A stretch of DNA of 64,000 nt, from the NCBI GenBank assembly GCA_034670405.1, contig JAXDDX010000281.1:124001-188000 (forward strand). The letters run 5' to 3'. Shown in pieces: positions 1 through 13,200 of the stretch; position 1 is the first letter of the stretch, and each line of letters begins with the position of its first letter. The DNA comes from Hoplostethus atlanticus. Taxonomy: Eukaryota > Chordata > Actinopteri > Trachichthyiformes > Trachichthyidae. Both the position numbers and the translations under genes were made by a program. The notes beneath the pieces were generated by a model. The model did no database searches and had not been told where the DNA came from. It saw only the letters and a list, made by a program, of their open reading frames with translations.

Positions 1-39
<39 letters not shown>

Positions 40-167
40 TGCACATATTTCATATTTACCACCGTGTATCCCGATGCGCTGTGAATGCCTCTCTCAATGC
101 TACTTCCTCCCTTTTGCTACCGTGTGATTTATTATTGATCTGTGTATGGGTGGTTGCAGCAGTGCGC

Positions 168-202
<35 letters not shown>
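1..202. repeat. (GT)n microsatellites at left edge
   Basis: A GT run occupies the first ~34 bases and a second GT run lies at about 168-200. Valine/cysteine-rich open frames across them are repeat translations, not genes. Confidence 0.95.
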
Positions 203-204
<2 letters not shown>

Positions 205-419
205 GATATACAAGTGTGCGTGCTTCATTGTTTTTAAACCCAGACATAAATTATTCACAGCTCCCTGTTTATTCTAACAAACCGACATCAAAGTTTAATT
301 GTAAAAAGATGGATAAAATGGAATGACGGCGGGGCTCAGGAGGGGAATGCTCACTCAAGCTGGGGGTCATGCATTCAAATGTTAGATAGAGATTGATGGA
401 GAAATGAAGATAGATAGAT

Positions 420-454
<35 letters not shown>

Positions 455-925
455 AAAAGGGCATCAGAAAACATGGCTCCCAAAAGAGGACAGGATATGC
501 GATCAATGTAGCTGAGACAGAGCTGCATCTTCTTACTAAATGTGACAAATAAAGATTTAAGAGAGAAATATTTTTGTCAATTTGAATCCTCCAGATCTTT
601 CCCAGTGGTTTTCAAGAACCTCCCAGATGAAGTGAAACTCCACGTTTTATTAGGAGAGAACAGACTGTTGTACCCTTGCAGGGTTTTATGTAACAGCCTG
701 TCATAACATGAGAGGCAGTGGGTGACATCAATACACAAACACAGTAACCACTCCATGTGTAATCATGTTATATACATGAGTTGTGTGTGTGATAACTTTT
801 AATTGAATTCATCAAGTTCTTCATTTGATCAGTAGTTGTTGGATTATCAATGTTGTACACGTGTATTTTTTGGACCTTGCTTTAGAAAGTGCCAATAAAG
901 CATTTTGAATTGAATTGAATTACGG
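203..925. other. Non-coding upstream sequence with a LINE-like tail
   Basis: No exon is visible. A GATA/GAAA microsatellite lies at 408-457. At about 888-920 an AATAAA is followed by a repeated TTGAAT tail, the kind of 3' end seen on fish non-LTR retrotransposons. That assignment is from general resemblance only. Confidence 0.5.
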
Positions 926-1505
926 GTAGATAGAGATAGACAGACTTAGATAAAGGTGGAAATAGATAGACAGAGGTAGACAGGTGGATAGAGGTAGCTA
1001 GAGATAGCTAGAGATAGATAGAGGTAGATGGAGATGGGGGGTAGATAGAGCTAGATAGAGCTAGATAGAGATAGAAGGGGTAGATAGAGATACAGGGGGT
1101 AGATAGAGATAAAGTTAGACAGATTGATAGAGTTAGATAGAGATAGATTGAGATGGGGTTGATAGAGATGGATAGAGATAGAAGGGGTAGATAAATAGAA
1201 ATACAGGGGGTAGATAGAGATAGATAGAGGTCGATAGAGATAGATTGAGATGGGGTGGATAGATAGAAATAAAAGGGGTAGATAGATAGAGGTAGATAGA
1301 GATAGATTTAGATTTAGATGGGGTTGATAGAGATAGATAGAGATAGAGATAGAAGGGGTAGATAGAAATACAGGGGGTAGATAGAGATAGATAGAGGTAG
1401 ATAGAGATAGATTGAGATGGGGTTGATAGAGATAGATAGAGATAGAAGGGGTAGATAGATAGAAATATGGGGTAGATAGAGATAGACAGAGGTAGATAGA
1501 ACAAA
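926..1505. repeat. GATA-rich minisatellite
   Basis: About 580 bases of imperfect tandem GATAGAGATAGATAGAGGTA-type units with interspersed GGGGT blocks. The antisense serine/leucine/tyrosine/proline-rich open frames here are purely repeat translations. Confidence 0.9.
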
Positions 1506-2560
1506 TCCTCATAGCTTTGTTCCCAACAAATGTCTTATCTTAAAAGTTTTGTAGTAATGTTTCTAAGCATCACAGATACACAAAAGGTGACCGATAGAGG
1601 TTTCCAAAGGCCAATATGGACACAGTATATTTTTATATTGAAACTGCCATTATTAATATTTAGTATTTACCCCAGAATTGTATTCTCGGCAGGGTGGATA
1701 ACAGCATTTAGACTATGGGACAGTAAAGCTCTCCATTGAAACCCAGTAACAGTAATAATAATAGAAACACACACAGACATGCAGATCATCATGAACATAC
1801 GTGACCACACAGACTTGATGTACTCTCTTTCTATACACACTCTCTGCATCCTCCATGTCATGAGAAGCGTTGCAGCCCACCAGCACTCTGACATTTACTC
1901 TCTCATCCTGTCCTGACTCGACCTCATCATGCTATTTTTCACTTTCCCTCATTCTCACCCTGTCTTCTCTTTCCAGCTGTCCACCTCTGTCCTTGTTAAT
2001 TCCCTTTCCCTATTATCTATCTGTGTTTTTCTCCATTTGTGTGTCTTTCACCCTCTGTGCTTGGCCTGACAAAACTTGACACCTAGAATTAGAAAATGAT
2101 GGTGTGAAAGTAAAAATCCACTACGGGATATGGCTGAAGCTCAAAATTCTGTTTCTAAAACAGATAAATAGAGTTTTTCTTTGACTCTTCTTTTTTCCCT
2201 TCTACCTCATCTGCTTCCCTCTCCTCGACCCCTCCCTCCTCTTCCTCCCTCTCCTGCTCTCTCTGGTGTTGGGTAATATCCCTTTACACTCCCAGTACAT
2301 TAGGTCTGTTCTACATGTCAGCTAATTCGCCCTCAATAAACTCTAATTGCTCGTTAATTGTGTTGTAATGAGACGAGGGAGGAACCACGGCAAGCAAATA
2401 CAAATGTTATGAATTGAGGGAGGGAGGAGGATTTCCACTGGCAAAAGGAGCTTCCACATGTGCAGTGATGCAGAGGGACTTAAAATACAGCCACACACAC
2501 ACACACACACACACTACTTTTAACGAGGGTTACACCAATATAGCTACCTTTTATTAAAAC
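1506..2560. other. Non-coding; copy of dispersed repeat at start
   Basis: About 1672-1745 carries the block CAGGGTGGA...AGACTATGGGACA that recurs at 13.2, 23.0 and 32.5 kb (dispersed repeat family). A short (CA)n lies at 2489-2514. Nothing else was recognised. Confidence 0.5.
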
Positions 2561-2890
2561 TGGGTTTTGTCCACCTCTGATATGATGGACATGATGCAGT
2601 TTGTCTGATGACATAATAATTGTAGAATTGATCAGTATTATAATGGTTGTCTATGGGAAGCCCTGAACCTGAAGTATACATGAAAACATTATTAGTATTT
2701 TAGTGATCGAAATGCTGTTTCAGGGGATTTTCCACCCTGACAGGAAGAAAATTGTGGGGGAAACACTGAATACTTTTGAATGTTTTTTTTTGAACTGTTT
2801 GCTATGAAAATGATCCGATGTGAATATACAGAATATTGGCTCAATCCCCAAATATCGGTATTGGTATTGGCCTTCAAAAAAGCAGTTGAA
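2560..2890 (-). repeat. Dispersed repeat family copy
   Basis: Contains the family hallmarks: TATGATGGACATGATGCAGT, TGGTTGTCTATGGGAAGCC, a CCACCCTGACAGGAAG block, GGGGGAAACACTGAAT, and a closing run of ATATCGGTATTGG words. The same set in varying completeness is at 18.1, 59.7 and 62.2-62.9 kb. The family is not named here; it is probably an old non-autonomous transposon. Confidence 0.6.
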
Positions 2891-3094
2891 CCCTATTTGT
2901 GACAACTCTGTGCATAGTTGTATAGCCCACAAACACGGTGACACACATACTGCCGAGTCGGCATTCTCACACACACCGCAAACAAACGGCGTGAAAACAA
3001 ATGAGTTCTCGCTTCTGTTTGACTGGAAGCGAATTCTGTGAACTTTGAAGTATAAGCTGTAGCCCTCAGGCAGGATTTGGCCTGACAAACACTT

Positions 3095-3103
3095 GCGGAA
3101 TAG

Positions 3104-3141
<38 letters not shown>

Positions 3142-3319
3142 CATGCACACATACACCCTTGGGTTAAAGCGCCTAGTTAAGATGCGTGCACTACTCAGAC
3201 TACAGTCAGCTGTGAGACACACACAAACACACACACACACACATGCATGCACACACACACCCTTGGGTTAAAGCGCCTAGTTAAGATGCGTGCACTACTC
3301 AGACTACAGTCAGCCGTGA

Positions 3320-3352
<33 letters not shown>
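3095..3352. repeat. (CA)n tract with duplicated 104-bp unit
   Basis: A non-repetitive segment starting ATGCATGCACACA and containing CCTTGGGTTAAAGCGCC occurs twice with period 104 (starts 3139 and 3243). Each copy is flanked by CA runs. The copies are nearly identical, so the duplication is recent, probably by slippage or unequal exchange between CA tracts. Confidence 0.9.
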
Positions 3353-3355
<3 letters not shown>

Positions 3356-4050
3356 GTTTGACTACCAGGGAGTCTTGACTGCTCCGGAGCAGCGGAGGCT
3401 GAATGTTAATGAAAGGGCGAGGCCCAAAGGTGAACAGAGGGACTGAGATAATAAAGAGGGGGAGTATGGGGAGAGTAGGGGAGGGCTGGATGGGTGAGCA
3501 TGGGAAAGACCAGTAGCGGGGGAAAGTGAGCATAAGGCCTAGATTTTGGGGGTGGGTGTACTGTAATGAATAAAGAAAAAGAGTTGGCTTTGACTGTGAA
3601 CTGGCAAGAGAAGCAGGGAGGAAGAGAGAGAGAGAGAGTGTGAGAGAGAGAGAAATAGAGAAATGGACTTAAATGGTGATATGGGTGGGGTGGGGGAGGG
3701 AGGGAGGTTATTTCCCCATAGATCTCATTAAAGGCTTCTAGTCCCCCTGCTTGGCCTGCAGGAAAGGGCCAGAGGGAGAGAGGGAGAGATAGACAGAGAA
3801 AGAGAGAGAGAGAGAGAGAGTCAGCCTCTGCGTAGATAACAAGTGACAGAGCAGTTAGAGAGAGAGATGGAGAGAGAGCGAGTGAGAAAAAAAAGAGAGA
3901 GAGAGAGAGAGAGATGGGCAGGGGAAGATAAAGAGCAGCATGGACAGAGCGAGTGGGTGTGCGTGAGTGGGAAAGTGTGATCACAGCTTTTAGAAAGCGA
4001 GACAAAATTTCTGGTCTGCATAAGGATGACACCAAAAAGAGCCGCACCGA
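3353..4050. other. Purine-rich (GA)n interval
   Basis: Long GA/GAGA stretches at about 3620-3660, 3775-3820 and 3850-3915. The antisense leucine/serine-rich open frames are low-complexity shadows. No gene seen. Confidence 0.8.
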
Positions 4051-4059
4051 GGCTCTCCG

Positions 4060-4640
4060 AGGATTTTTAGTGTTTCATGTTATCAGACTAAAATTATGAG
4101 GTGGGGCCGCATCGGAGAGGAGCGTCCCGGCCCCCCTCTAATTGAGAGCCCCGTTTTTTCCTCCAAAAAGTAGTCCTAGCGCAGCTTTGTACAGACAGAA
4201 CCTCTCTTCCTCCGGCCCCTCCCACCCCCCCCCCCCGTAATCGATCGTTTTACCACCGCGCGGCGAGGGAGGGAGGGAGAGCCACTCATCTCATGTTTTA
4301 GAGAGAGGCGGCCGACCTGCATCGCTAAGAAGGAGAAATGTCTGTGATAGGGGCGGGGGCGCAAATCAGTGGGAAACCCCTCTTGTTTGTAGAACCAGAC
4401 TAGGCCGCTTTTAGAAGGCCCTATCAGGATGAGGAATCTGCGGTGAGCCCTAATTGGCCGGCCAATTAGACGCAGAGGGGGATCAATCACGAAGGCCAGT
4501 GACATTCACGGAGGGGTACGCATCAGTGGGCGCCGTGGGCACAACCGCGCCTCACTAAAACAGATTCTGTGCGGCTTCTGAAATGAACAGCCACCATACA
4601 GTTATCGTACAGTGACTAGCGCTCGGTGCTCTAATCATTC
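4060..4640. promoter_or_regulatory. Candidate conserved non-coding element with 18-bp palindrome
   Basis: Unlike its repeat-rich surroundings, this stretch is complex and repeat-free. It contains a perfect 18-bp palindrome TAATTGGCCGGCCAATTA at 4451-4468 and further homeodomain-type TAATTG and GATTGAGGTGATTG words. It lies upstream of the first visible shank1 exon. A regulatory role is inferred; conservation cannot be tested here. Confidence 0.4.
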
Positions 4641-4781
4641 AAACGGTGATTGAGGTGATTGTGGGAGGATTCCTCATTATGCTGTATCAGTATCCGCGCG
4701 CTCTCCCACTGTGATTGCAGATTAGTTCTAGCCTGAGCGCGTTCGCCAGCATTCTTTGATGGTGCTATGAGTGAAATGCAG

Positions 4782-4785
<4 letters not shown>

Positions 4786-4840
<55 letters not shown>

Positions 4841-4876
4841 AACCTGAGCTAATGCATGCAAATACACTTATTCATC

Positions 4877-4916
<40 letters not shown>

Positions 4917-5008
4917 CTCTCTCCCTCTCACTCATATCTTACAGATATTCTCTTCCCTTCGACTCCGCCACTCTCATTTGCAATGCTGCTGTAATACACA
5001 CACACACG

Positions 5009-5040
<32 letters not shown>

Positions 5041-5115
5041 CTGATGTATATGCACACACACACAAATATACACACAAACACACACACTGATGTATATGCA
5101 CACATACACACATGC
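4786..5115. repeat. Compound GT/GA, CT and CA microsatellites
   Basis: (GT)n followed directly by (GA)n at 4786-4840, a CT run at about 4878-4912, and CA runs with embedded TGATGTATATGCACAC units at about 4995-5115. Confidence 0.95.
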
Positions 5116-6119
5116 GCGCACTCTCCCATAGTACCTCGTCTCCTAGGGAACACAGGGATGTCTCTATGGCAACAAGCAGCTTGCTCCACTAATGAACTGG
5201 TTGCCATGGTGACCGGGTTGGCTGTGTGCAAACGGAGACACTGAATAAAATAGAGGGAGAAAATGTTACTCCTCTGCACAAAACCCTGTGCAGGGTTTAT
5301 CTCGTCCTTTGTGACACACACGCACACACACACGCACACACACACACACACACAGTTGCAGAAAAAATGTGTGTGTCCGTAAAGGAAGAGATTAAGATAG
5401 AGAGGGTTAGAAGTGTTGGCTAGAGAGGCAGCCATGCAGTAATGCAGCAATAGGCAGAGAGCCATCCAGCTGCACTCTGCATGGGCCAATCCTGCTGCTG
5501 CCTCAAGGTCAGGAGAACAGCCCACCTCCACCCTGCCAAGACCCCCACTGGGGGGGGGGGGGGTGGTAGAGAGACAGACAGAGAGAAACCTTTGGTCAGC
5601 CATCTGCGGATAGGGCTACGCTCCACTTTGCTGACTTAGCCTCTAAGCTGTTATGCAGCTATCCATTCATGACCCCACCGGAGACACTTTAAGTCGTACC
5701 AAACAACCATTCATATCCTATCTGCTATCTGAAGCCAGCGGGGAATCACTGGGCTGCTCCGGGGCTGTCTCCCCCTGCTGGCTGAGGAGGTCAACAGCAT
5801 CAACGTGCTGCAGTCGGTCAACTATACCGCCACAGGAGCATACAGCAGGACAGGGCACTGGCTGATTCCTCTCTCTTGTCTCGTTCCAGCAGCAAGATTG
5901 ATTAATTAACTGATTGATTAATTAAGATTTGACTGATGCTGTAACCCCATATGAGCCAGATTGCAGCCTTATGTTCCTATTGGTTGTTCCAAAATGCAGA
6001 TCAAAACAAGAGGTTTGATTAAGAACAAGATGCGATTGGTTCTTTGCTATCAGGGCTCCCGGACTTTGAAAGCAACTAAATCTGCATCACCTTTTAAATG
6101 ACTTCTTAAAACTCACTTG
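5116..6119. other. Non-coding, no gene recognised
   Basis: Contains a CA run at about 5310-5353 and a G run at about 5550-5560. Short open frames show no recognised family. Confidence 0.5.
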
Positions 6120-6255
6120 TAACCACTCATCGATCATTTCACCAGAGTGCAGAGACAGAGAGAGAGCGAGACAGTCGACTTGCATCGATAAGAGGGAGAC
6201 ATGTCTAATGAAAACCCTCTGTGTGTAGAACCAAACTAGGCTTCTTAAAACTCAC
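6120..6255. repeat. Diverged second copy of the 4.3-kb element
   Basis: From CCACTCATC through TGCATCG-TAAGA-GGAGA-ATGTCT to TGTAGAACCA-ACTAGGC, this stretch parallels 4282-4412 with substitutions and small gaps. It is a local duplication of non-coding sequence. Confidence 0.6.
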
Positions 6256-6417
6256 TTTTACAGACTTTGTTTTTTTTGTTTTTGCTCTTTTATAAAGCAC
6301 TTTATAACTGTGATTTAGCATCTCTTAGTTTATCAGTGAGCCTTATAATCCCCTTCTTTGACCACTCCTGTCATTCTGGACATGGAAGCTAAGCTCTGCC
6401 TTCCCCTCCCCATGCAG

Positions 6418-6621
6418 AAATGTTTGCGGTTCAACCCGGACGCCACGGTGTGGAAGGCCAAACAGCAGGTGCTGTGTTCGCTGACCGAGTCTCTGCGGGA
6501 CGTCCTGAACTACGGCCTGTTCCAGCCCGCCACCGATGGCCACGATGCCAAGTTCCTGGAGGAGGAGAGGCTGCTCAGAGAATACCCACAATCCTTCGAG
6601 AAAGGGGTGCCATATTTGGAG
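6418..6621 (+). CDS. shank1: shank1 exon: SPN domain, first part
   Basis: Acceptor CCATGCAG ends at 6417 and donor GTGCTG starts at 6622. It encodes 68 residues in phase 0, from [19 protein letters not shown] to [13 protein letters not shown]. This is the SHANK/ProSAP N-terminal ubiquitin-like domain, which in the family binds Rap/Ras GTPases and folds back on the ankyrin repeats. The readable frame upstream of 6418 is intronic. Confidence 0.93.
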
Positions 6622-7212
6622 GTGCTGTCCCGGTCTTTTTTTTTTTTTTTGGTACTATTGTAAGACAACTGTACAGGCACCGATGTAAAGATGTTGCTCA
6701 AGATTTCCTCAAAGGTTTTGCATTTTGCCTTCAGGCTCAAAAGGCAAGTAAATGTAAATCAGTGACAGCAACAACTTGAGGCCATTTGGGCTCCATCTGA
6801 TGTGAACATCCCTTGTGCTGCTGAACACCTATGTAGAGACCTGCTTTGTGGATGTTAGTGGCAAGAGGGTGGGCGGGAGCAGGTATGTCATTTAGTTTTG
6901 TCTTGCTGTAGGTAAATATGGCTCAGCTCAGGCTGCACCCACTATACTGTTATCCAGTCTATACAGTCGCCTTCATTTCATGTCACATCTTGAACCCGTG
7001 GAGGCTCTAAACCGCCTTTAAGCTACTGTAAACCCCGGACCATGTCTTTCACTTGCCTTGTCTTTGGTGAAGTGGGAGGGGAAGTTTGTATAGCAAACCA
7101 GATAAAGCTTCTGCTTCTGTACAATACATCTGCAGGCCCCGTTTTGTGGATCTAGGCCAAAAGCTGAGAGAATTGAGGACAAAGGGCCTCCCAGTTAGGA
7201 TTAACTTTTCTC

Positions 7213-7256
<44 letters not shown>

Positions 7257-10200
7257 GTGTAGTTTCGATACAAGACCAGGGTGTACAAACAGACCAATCT
7301 GGATGAGAAGCAACTGGCCAAACTGCACACGAAGGTACAGACTCCTTTCTTCCAGAGGGTGCATCTCATGTCCCATGCATGTTGTGTTCATATGAAATGA
7401 AATGAAATGAAAATGTACACTATACATTTTGTGTGTGTGTGTGTGTGTGGGTGTGTGTGTATAATGGAGCATTGAGTCTTGGCAGTAACTGTACTGTACT
7501 GTACTGTACTGTACTGTACTTGGTGTGCTTGGTGTACATTTCCTAGGGCAGGAGGAGGTGCTATATCTGCCTGTTCTCTAATGCAGCAGCACTCTTCCGT
7601 CTTCCTGCAGGCCAGCCTGAAGAAGTTCATGGACTACATCCAAACCAGCTCCGTGGACAAGATGGGCAAGTTCATAGACAAGGGCCTCGATCCCAACTAC
7701 CAGGACTCTGACACCGGCGGTGAGGCCCTGAGGGACGCCACAGAGCCCCGGGAACTGTCGATAGCGTTTACCACAGCTGTCACTTCCATAGAATCATCCA
7801 CCCATTTATCCATGATGATAATAACAACAACAACAACAACAACAACAATAATAATAATAATAATAATAAACATTATTAGTATATTACTTTAAAGATAGAG
7901 TTTCCAAAGTGCTTTCACAATAAAATAAAACCAAATGTCAGGCGTCCTCAGTGGTCTAAGGCACGAGGACCTCCTAATCTTTCCTGTCTCTCTCTACTGT
8001 TAACTATCCAATAAAGGTAAAAATGTCCCCAAAAAACAAAAAACGCCTCATACATGAAATAAATTAAAAGCAAAAAGGCTCCACAAGATAAAAAGAATAA
8101 AGGGTAAAAACTGTGTAAATAAAGACAAAGATAGGATAAAATACATCACAAGTCTTTAAAAAGTACATTTTAAGAGTGGTGTGAAACATGATACTGTTTC
8201 TACTTCCATCGGCTCATCCCATGCATCCATCTGTTCATCCATCCTTCCATCTACACACCCACAGACTGTCCATCTCTTCCTCCATCCGCCCCTCTGTTTG
8301 TCTTCTGGATCTCTCTGTCTGCCCATGTAGTCACTGTGGCCCTTACCTCCCCTGATGACCCCTCACAGTGAGTCATACCATTAGCGAGCATATGGCTGTG
8401 TATTTGTGATTCAACTCCCCCAAGAGGCTAACCGTCCCCCTTCTCCATCTCCTCCTCTCAGTGAAATTAGCACACCGGTGGTCGAGCCATTGCAACAGTG
8501 TGCAGCTATGGCCTATGGCTCTCCTCCATGACCTCGACCTTAAAAACGCTCTCTCCAAAAAAACAAATCGTCCCCCTTCCTGCTTCTGCCCCTGAGCTCT
8601 ACTGTATGTTGACCTAACACTTTGTCAAAGATCTAAGCCAGTGCATTTCACAGTTTGTGGCGTTTTTCAGATCCTGTTAGTGCTCGGGGTGGGGGGTGGG
8701 GGGTGGCAGACGGCTCGCTTGCAGTTTGGATGTGCTGCTCCGTGTCACACCAGCCGCTCTGGGAGCAAGTGTCAAAACACAAAACACAGCCTGTCACCAG
8801 GGGTGTTAAACGCACTTCCACCTGACAACACCGGGTGGCAGCAGAGAGCCCCGAGGAATCCTCCTTTTACTTGTCTTGGAAAGACAGTAGATATGAGCTT
8901 CACACTTGAAAGTAGCCCAATTTCTCTGACTTCCTGAATCACAAATGTCACCACCTGCAGTCAAGTGTAAGCACCGATATAGTCATTACAAATAAAATGT
9001 GCAGAATTATCAGGTTTCATCACATAAGTGATTTTGTCAGCTCTTGAAATGCCACGGCGGGACATAACCACTTGCTTGATTTTTCCATTTGTGGCTGACA
9101 TTGCAATTTGGTTGAACTCAGACGTATCAAGTGCGTGTGTCTTAAATGTGGGAAAAGCTGGAGGAGCAACCAAAGTCTTCGGGAAACTTCAATCACGACG
9201 TCTTTGATTCAAAAGAGTTTGACGGCTGAAGTGGTTGCTTTTAACTGTCAAGTCAGTCGTGTCAATTCATTCCCAGATAAAGTGAATGCAGCATTTGATT
9301 TGTGCCTTTGGAGAGATGTGCTGCTGTGTGCTACTGGGGCTTCGATATCCTGAACGCCGCCATTAGTTACAGTCGCTAGAAAAAGTTTGTGAACCCTTTT
9401 GAATTACCTGCATTCCTGCATGACGCCTAAATGTGGTCTGATCGTCATCTAAGTTATAACAAGATAAGCAATGTGATTTAACAAATAACACCAAAAAAAA
9501 CACTTTTATGTGTTTTTAATGAACATATTGTTCAAACAGAAAAAGTATGAGAACCTCTAGGATAATGACGTCTATGAAAGGGGGTAATTGAAGTCAGGTG
9601 ATCCAGTCAGTGAGATGACATTCAGGTGTGGGTTAGAGGTGTCCTGTCAGATAAAAACCCCTCAACGTTTGGTTACCAACAGACTCTGCTCTCCTCTGTT
9701 GAAGTGGAATACTCCCCGGTCAAAAGGAATTCCAGAGGTCTTCTGGAAAAGAGTTGGCTCTTGGCTCATAAGGCTGGAAAGGTGTACAAAAGCATCATCA
9801 CCTCCATCACCATCAGTCTACAGTCAGACAGATTGGATACAAATGAAGAAAACTCCATTGCCGTTGCTGGAGTAGGAGTGGGCGAGTAGATCTCAGCAAG
9901 AGCACAAGGAGGTGACATAGAACCCGAAGGCAACAGCTGAGGATCTGCAGGCATCTCTTGAACTTTCTAACGTCAGTGTCCTCGAGTCCGCAATAAGAGA
10001 AACACTAAACAAGAGTGGTGTTCATGGAGGAGACCAAGGAGGAAACCAGGAACTCCTCCGGGAGAATATCAGGGTAACGGTCCGTGCTCTGAAGCTGAAC
10101 AGAGGTTGGGTCATGCAGCGTGATAATGACCCCAAACACAGAAGATATCAATGAACTGAAACAGTTGTGTGGGAGGAATGGTCCAAAATACCTCCTAACC

Positions 10201-13200
10201 GTTGTGCAGGTCTGATCAGCAACTACAGGAAACGTCTGGTTGAGGTTGTTGCTGCTAAAGGAGGTTCCACCAATTACAAAATCTCATGGTTCACATACTT
10301 TTTCTAATCCACGCTGTTAACGTTTGAACAATATGTTCAATAAAAACATGTAAAAGTACAAATATGTCTGTTACGTGTTCATAATCACATTGTGTTCATC
10401 TATTTTTATGACTTAGATGAAGATCAGACCAGATTTTAGGAGTCATTTATACAGGAATGCAGGTAATTCAAAACGGTTCACAAACCCACCTGTCTCTCTG
10501 AAACTCTCTCTCCATGTTTTCCAACCCGGCAGTCGGCACCTTAGCAGCAAGAAAAGATTCCCAGCCATATTCAGTGTGGTTCCCTTTGGTAGGGGCTGAT
10601 TTCCATCACCGCCAAGGGAACTGCAAAACGGGCATCCCCCAAGCCTACATGGCAGGGAAACAAAACATGGAGGCAAAAAAAACAAAAAACAAATCCTGAA
10701 ATCCTTTATACCTGAGATCTACAGAAACTGATGAGAGTGAAAAAAACCTCAGCCGTTTCCCTCTTTGCCAAAAACTCTTGTCGCCATGGCAGCCAGCAGC
10801 CCTGTCGTCTGAACCGTTTGGGTGCTTTTATTCTGCTGTGCACTATTGAAGGTTCTCTCCACTTTTGTGGTTTTAAGAAATTCAAGCGTGTTTAATGTGT
10901 TTTCAACAGTGTTAAATTAATGCTGTGTATTTGATGTCAATGGCAAAGTCTTTCCACTAACAACCAATACATCAGAGTGTCAGTTTATTCTAGCAATTAT
11001 GAGTGCAAAGGAAGCGTCGTTGAGGCTACCCACCTGTAGGGTGCAGCAGTCACCAGTGCAGCTTTTATCATGGCTGCATTTTAGAAGAAAGGAAGAACAA
11101 GAACATGAACACCTTGCAGGGAGTTTCACAGTTGGTTATATTTCAGTATAAAGTGACGTAGGCATATCAGGGAGTAGGAAACTTTGCATGTCTGTCTGTC
11201 TGAAAGTTTGTCCGTCTGTCTGTGGGTCCCATCCAGAGACTCCTCTGTCGCTGGCGGTGCAGTGTGAGCCGGGGGGAGGCGAGGCCATCCGGGTCCTGGT
11301 GGAGGGAGGGGCTCATATTGACTTCCGGGCCAAAGACGGACTCACGCCGCTACACAAGGCCGTTCGAAGCCATGGCCACACAGCCCTGCTGGTAAACACA
11401 CACGCACACACACACACATCTTTCTCTCATGGAGAGGCCATATCTAATCATAGCTCAAATGAATGACTAGCCTTTACATCACCGCTGCGAGAACAGGGCA
11501 TCGGAAGCTACAATGAACGTCAAAACTACACAACAGTATATTGAAGATGGATGTTTGCCATGACATTGATACAATATATATTTTTTTTTATTTTCTATTA
11601 AATGCCAAGAGAACAGGCAGAAGATTCAACAAATGGATGCCACCCACACACATAATGCACACCAACAATTGTTCTATTATTCTGCTCAACCACACAGAAA
11701 AAAGCAAATGACATATGAAGTTAAATTCAGCTCCTAGATCACCAACATTACAAAAAACTAGGAGTGCAAAGGTCAGGGCCCTAGTGGCCGTACAGGCTTT
11801 CCCGTGACTGGAACGATCATGTTAAAGCAAGTGCTGGGAAATAGACTGAAGAGCTGAAGAGCGATAGGAGGGAGTTTTTAGAGCAATTAGAGTGGGCAGA
11901 GAGTCAGTGGGCGGGTGGTGTGAGGTACTTATGTGAGTTACATCGTCAGCCTCCATGTTGTAAACACTTTCACAGCAGAAATACTGACAGCAGAATACCG
12001 AGTCCTCTCTGGCTCGAGGAGCGCCACCTACAGAAACTCAAACGAACATCGACGGGGAATCCGAGGAAAAAGACGTCACGGTGCTGTTTGATTGACAGGT
12101 GATCTCTGGGAAGTGCAGTGAACCAAAAAAAACCCAAAAACTGATATTGCAGATTTCCACTTTCAGTGTGTTTACGATGACTACCAACCTCTGACTATGG
12201 CAATCGAAGTGTTAAATCGTTGAGGTTCATGTTGCCGCCGTGTCGCCCTGCAGGCCCTGCTGTCTCTGGGTGCGTCTCCGGACTATAAGGACCGGCGAGG
12301 GCTGACGCCGCTCTACCACACTGTGCTGACAGGGGGCGACACCTCCTGCTGCGAAACACTGCTCTACCACCGCGCCAAGCTGGGCGTCAGGGACGAGAAC
12401 GGCTGGGATGAGACACATCAGGTAACAGCGCGTGTGTGTTTGTGCCCCAGTGATTGGATCCCCTTAGGGCAGTGGTTCTCAAACTGGGGTCCCGGGAGAG
12501 GTTCCAGGGGGTCCCAAATTGACTTTTGAATTGAATTCACGAGAAATGATCCCAATTAGAGAATATATGAGAATGACTCTTCTAATCATAGGTTTCATTC
12601 TCACCACTGTTACCTCCCCATGTACAGTGTAGACAGTTTTGGGGTCCCTGGGTCAAAATCTCATCAATTGGGGGTCAAACATTTGAGAACCCCGGCCTTC
12701 GGTTGTCTGACCGGCTGATATTCCCCCGAGTGCCTGTGCGTCCTCTTCCTAACGTGCCAGCTCCGTGTCGCCATGTCTGTGCAGTATCTGTGTCTAGGTT
12801 GAAAACCATTCATGTCACTAAACACCTTCCCATCCTAACTCTCGACACCTCTCACCCTTCATCCCGCCCATCGTGCCTCGCGGCGCCTCACATATCCCAG
12901 GACCGAAGAGGGGAGCCGAGACCGGGAGGGAGACGCAGGTATCGGCCTCTTCATCTCCGCATCCTCACCGCCATCACGCCATCAGCGTCCGTCTCTTCAG
13001 CTCCTCCTCCTCCACCGTCTTGTGGCCTCCGTCCTGCCTTGTGTGTGTGTCTTGACTGATATGGGTTTTTGAAGGCCGATACCGATACTGATATTTTTGG
13101 ATTGAAGCTGCCGATAGCTGATATTTTGTGCTGATATTCTTTATGACTATTTCTGTGGCCAAAATGTGCCAGAAATTTAAAGGATTTAGTGTTTCCTCCT

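Noticed and set aside
1051-1512. Antisense SLSTPSISIYL-type ORFs
   Set aside because: Translation of the GATA minisatellite.
5653-5865. 70-codon open frame upstream of the SPN exon, considered as a SHANK1 N-terminal exon
   Set aside because: It lacks the expected VFRIGIPDL motif and a usable donor in phase 0. The N-terminal exon is more likely outside the window.
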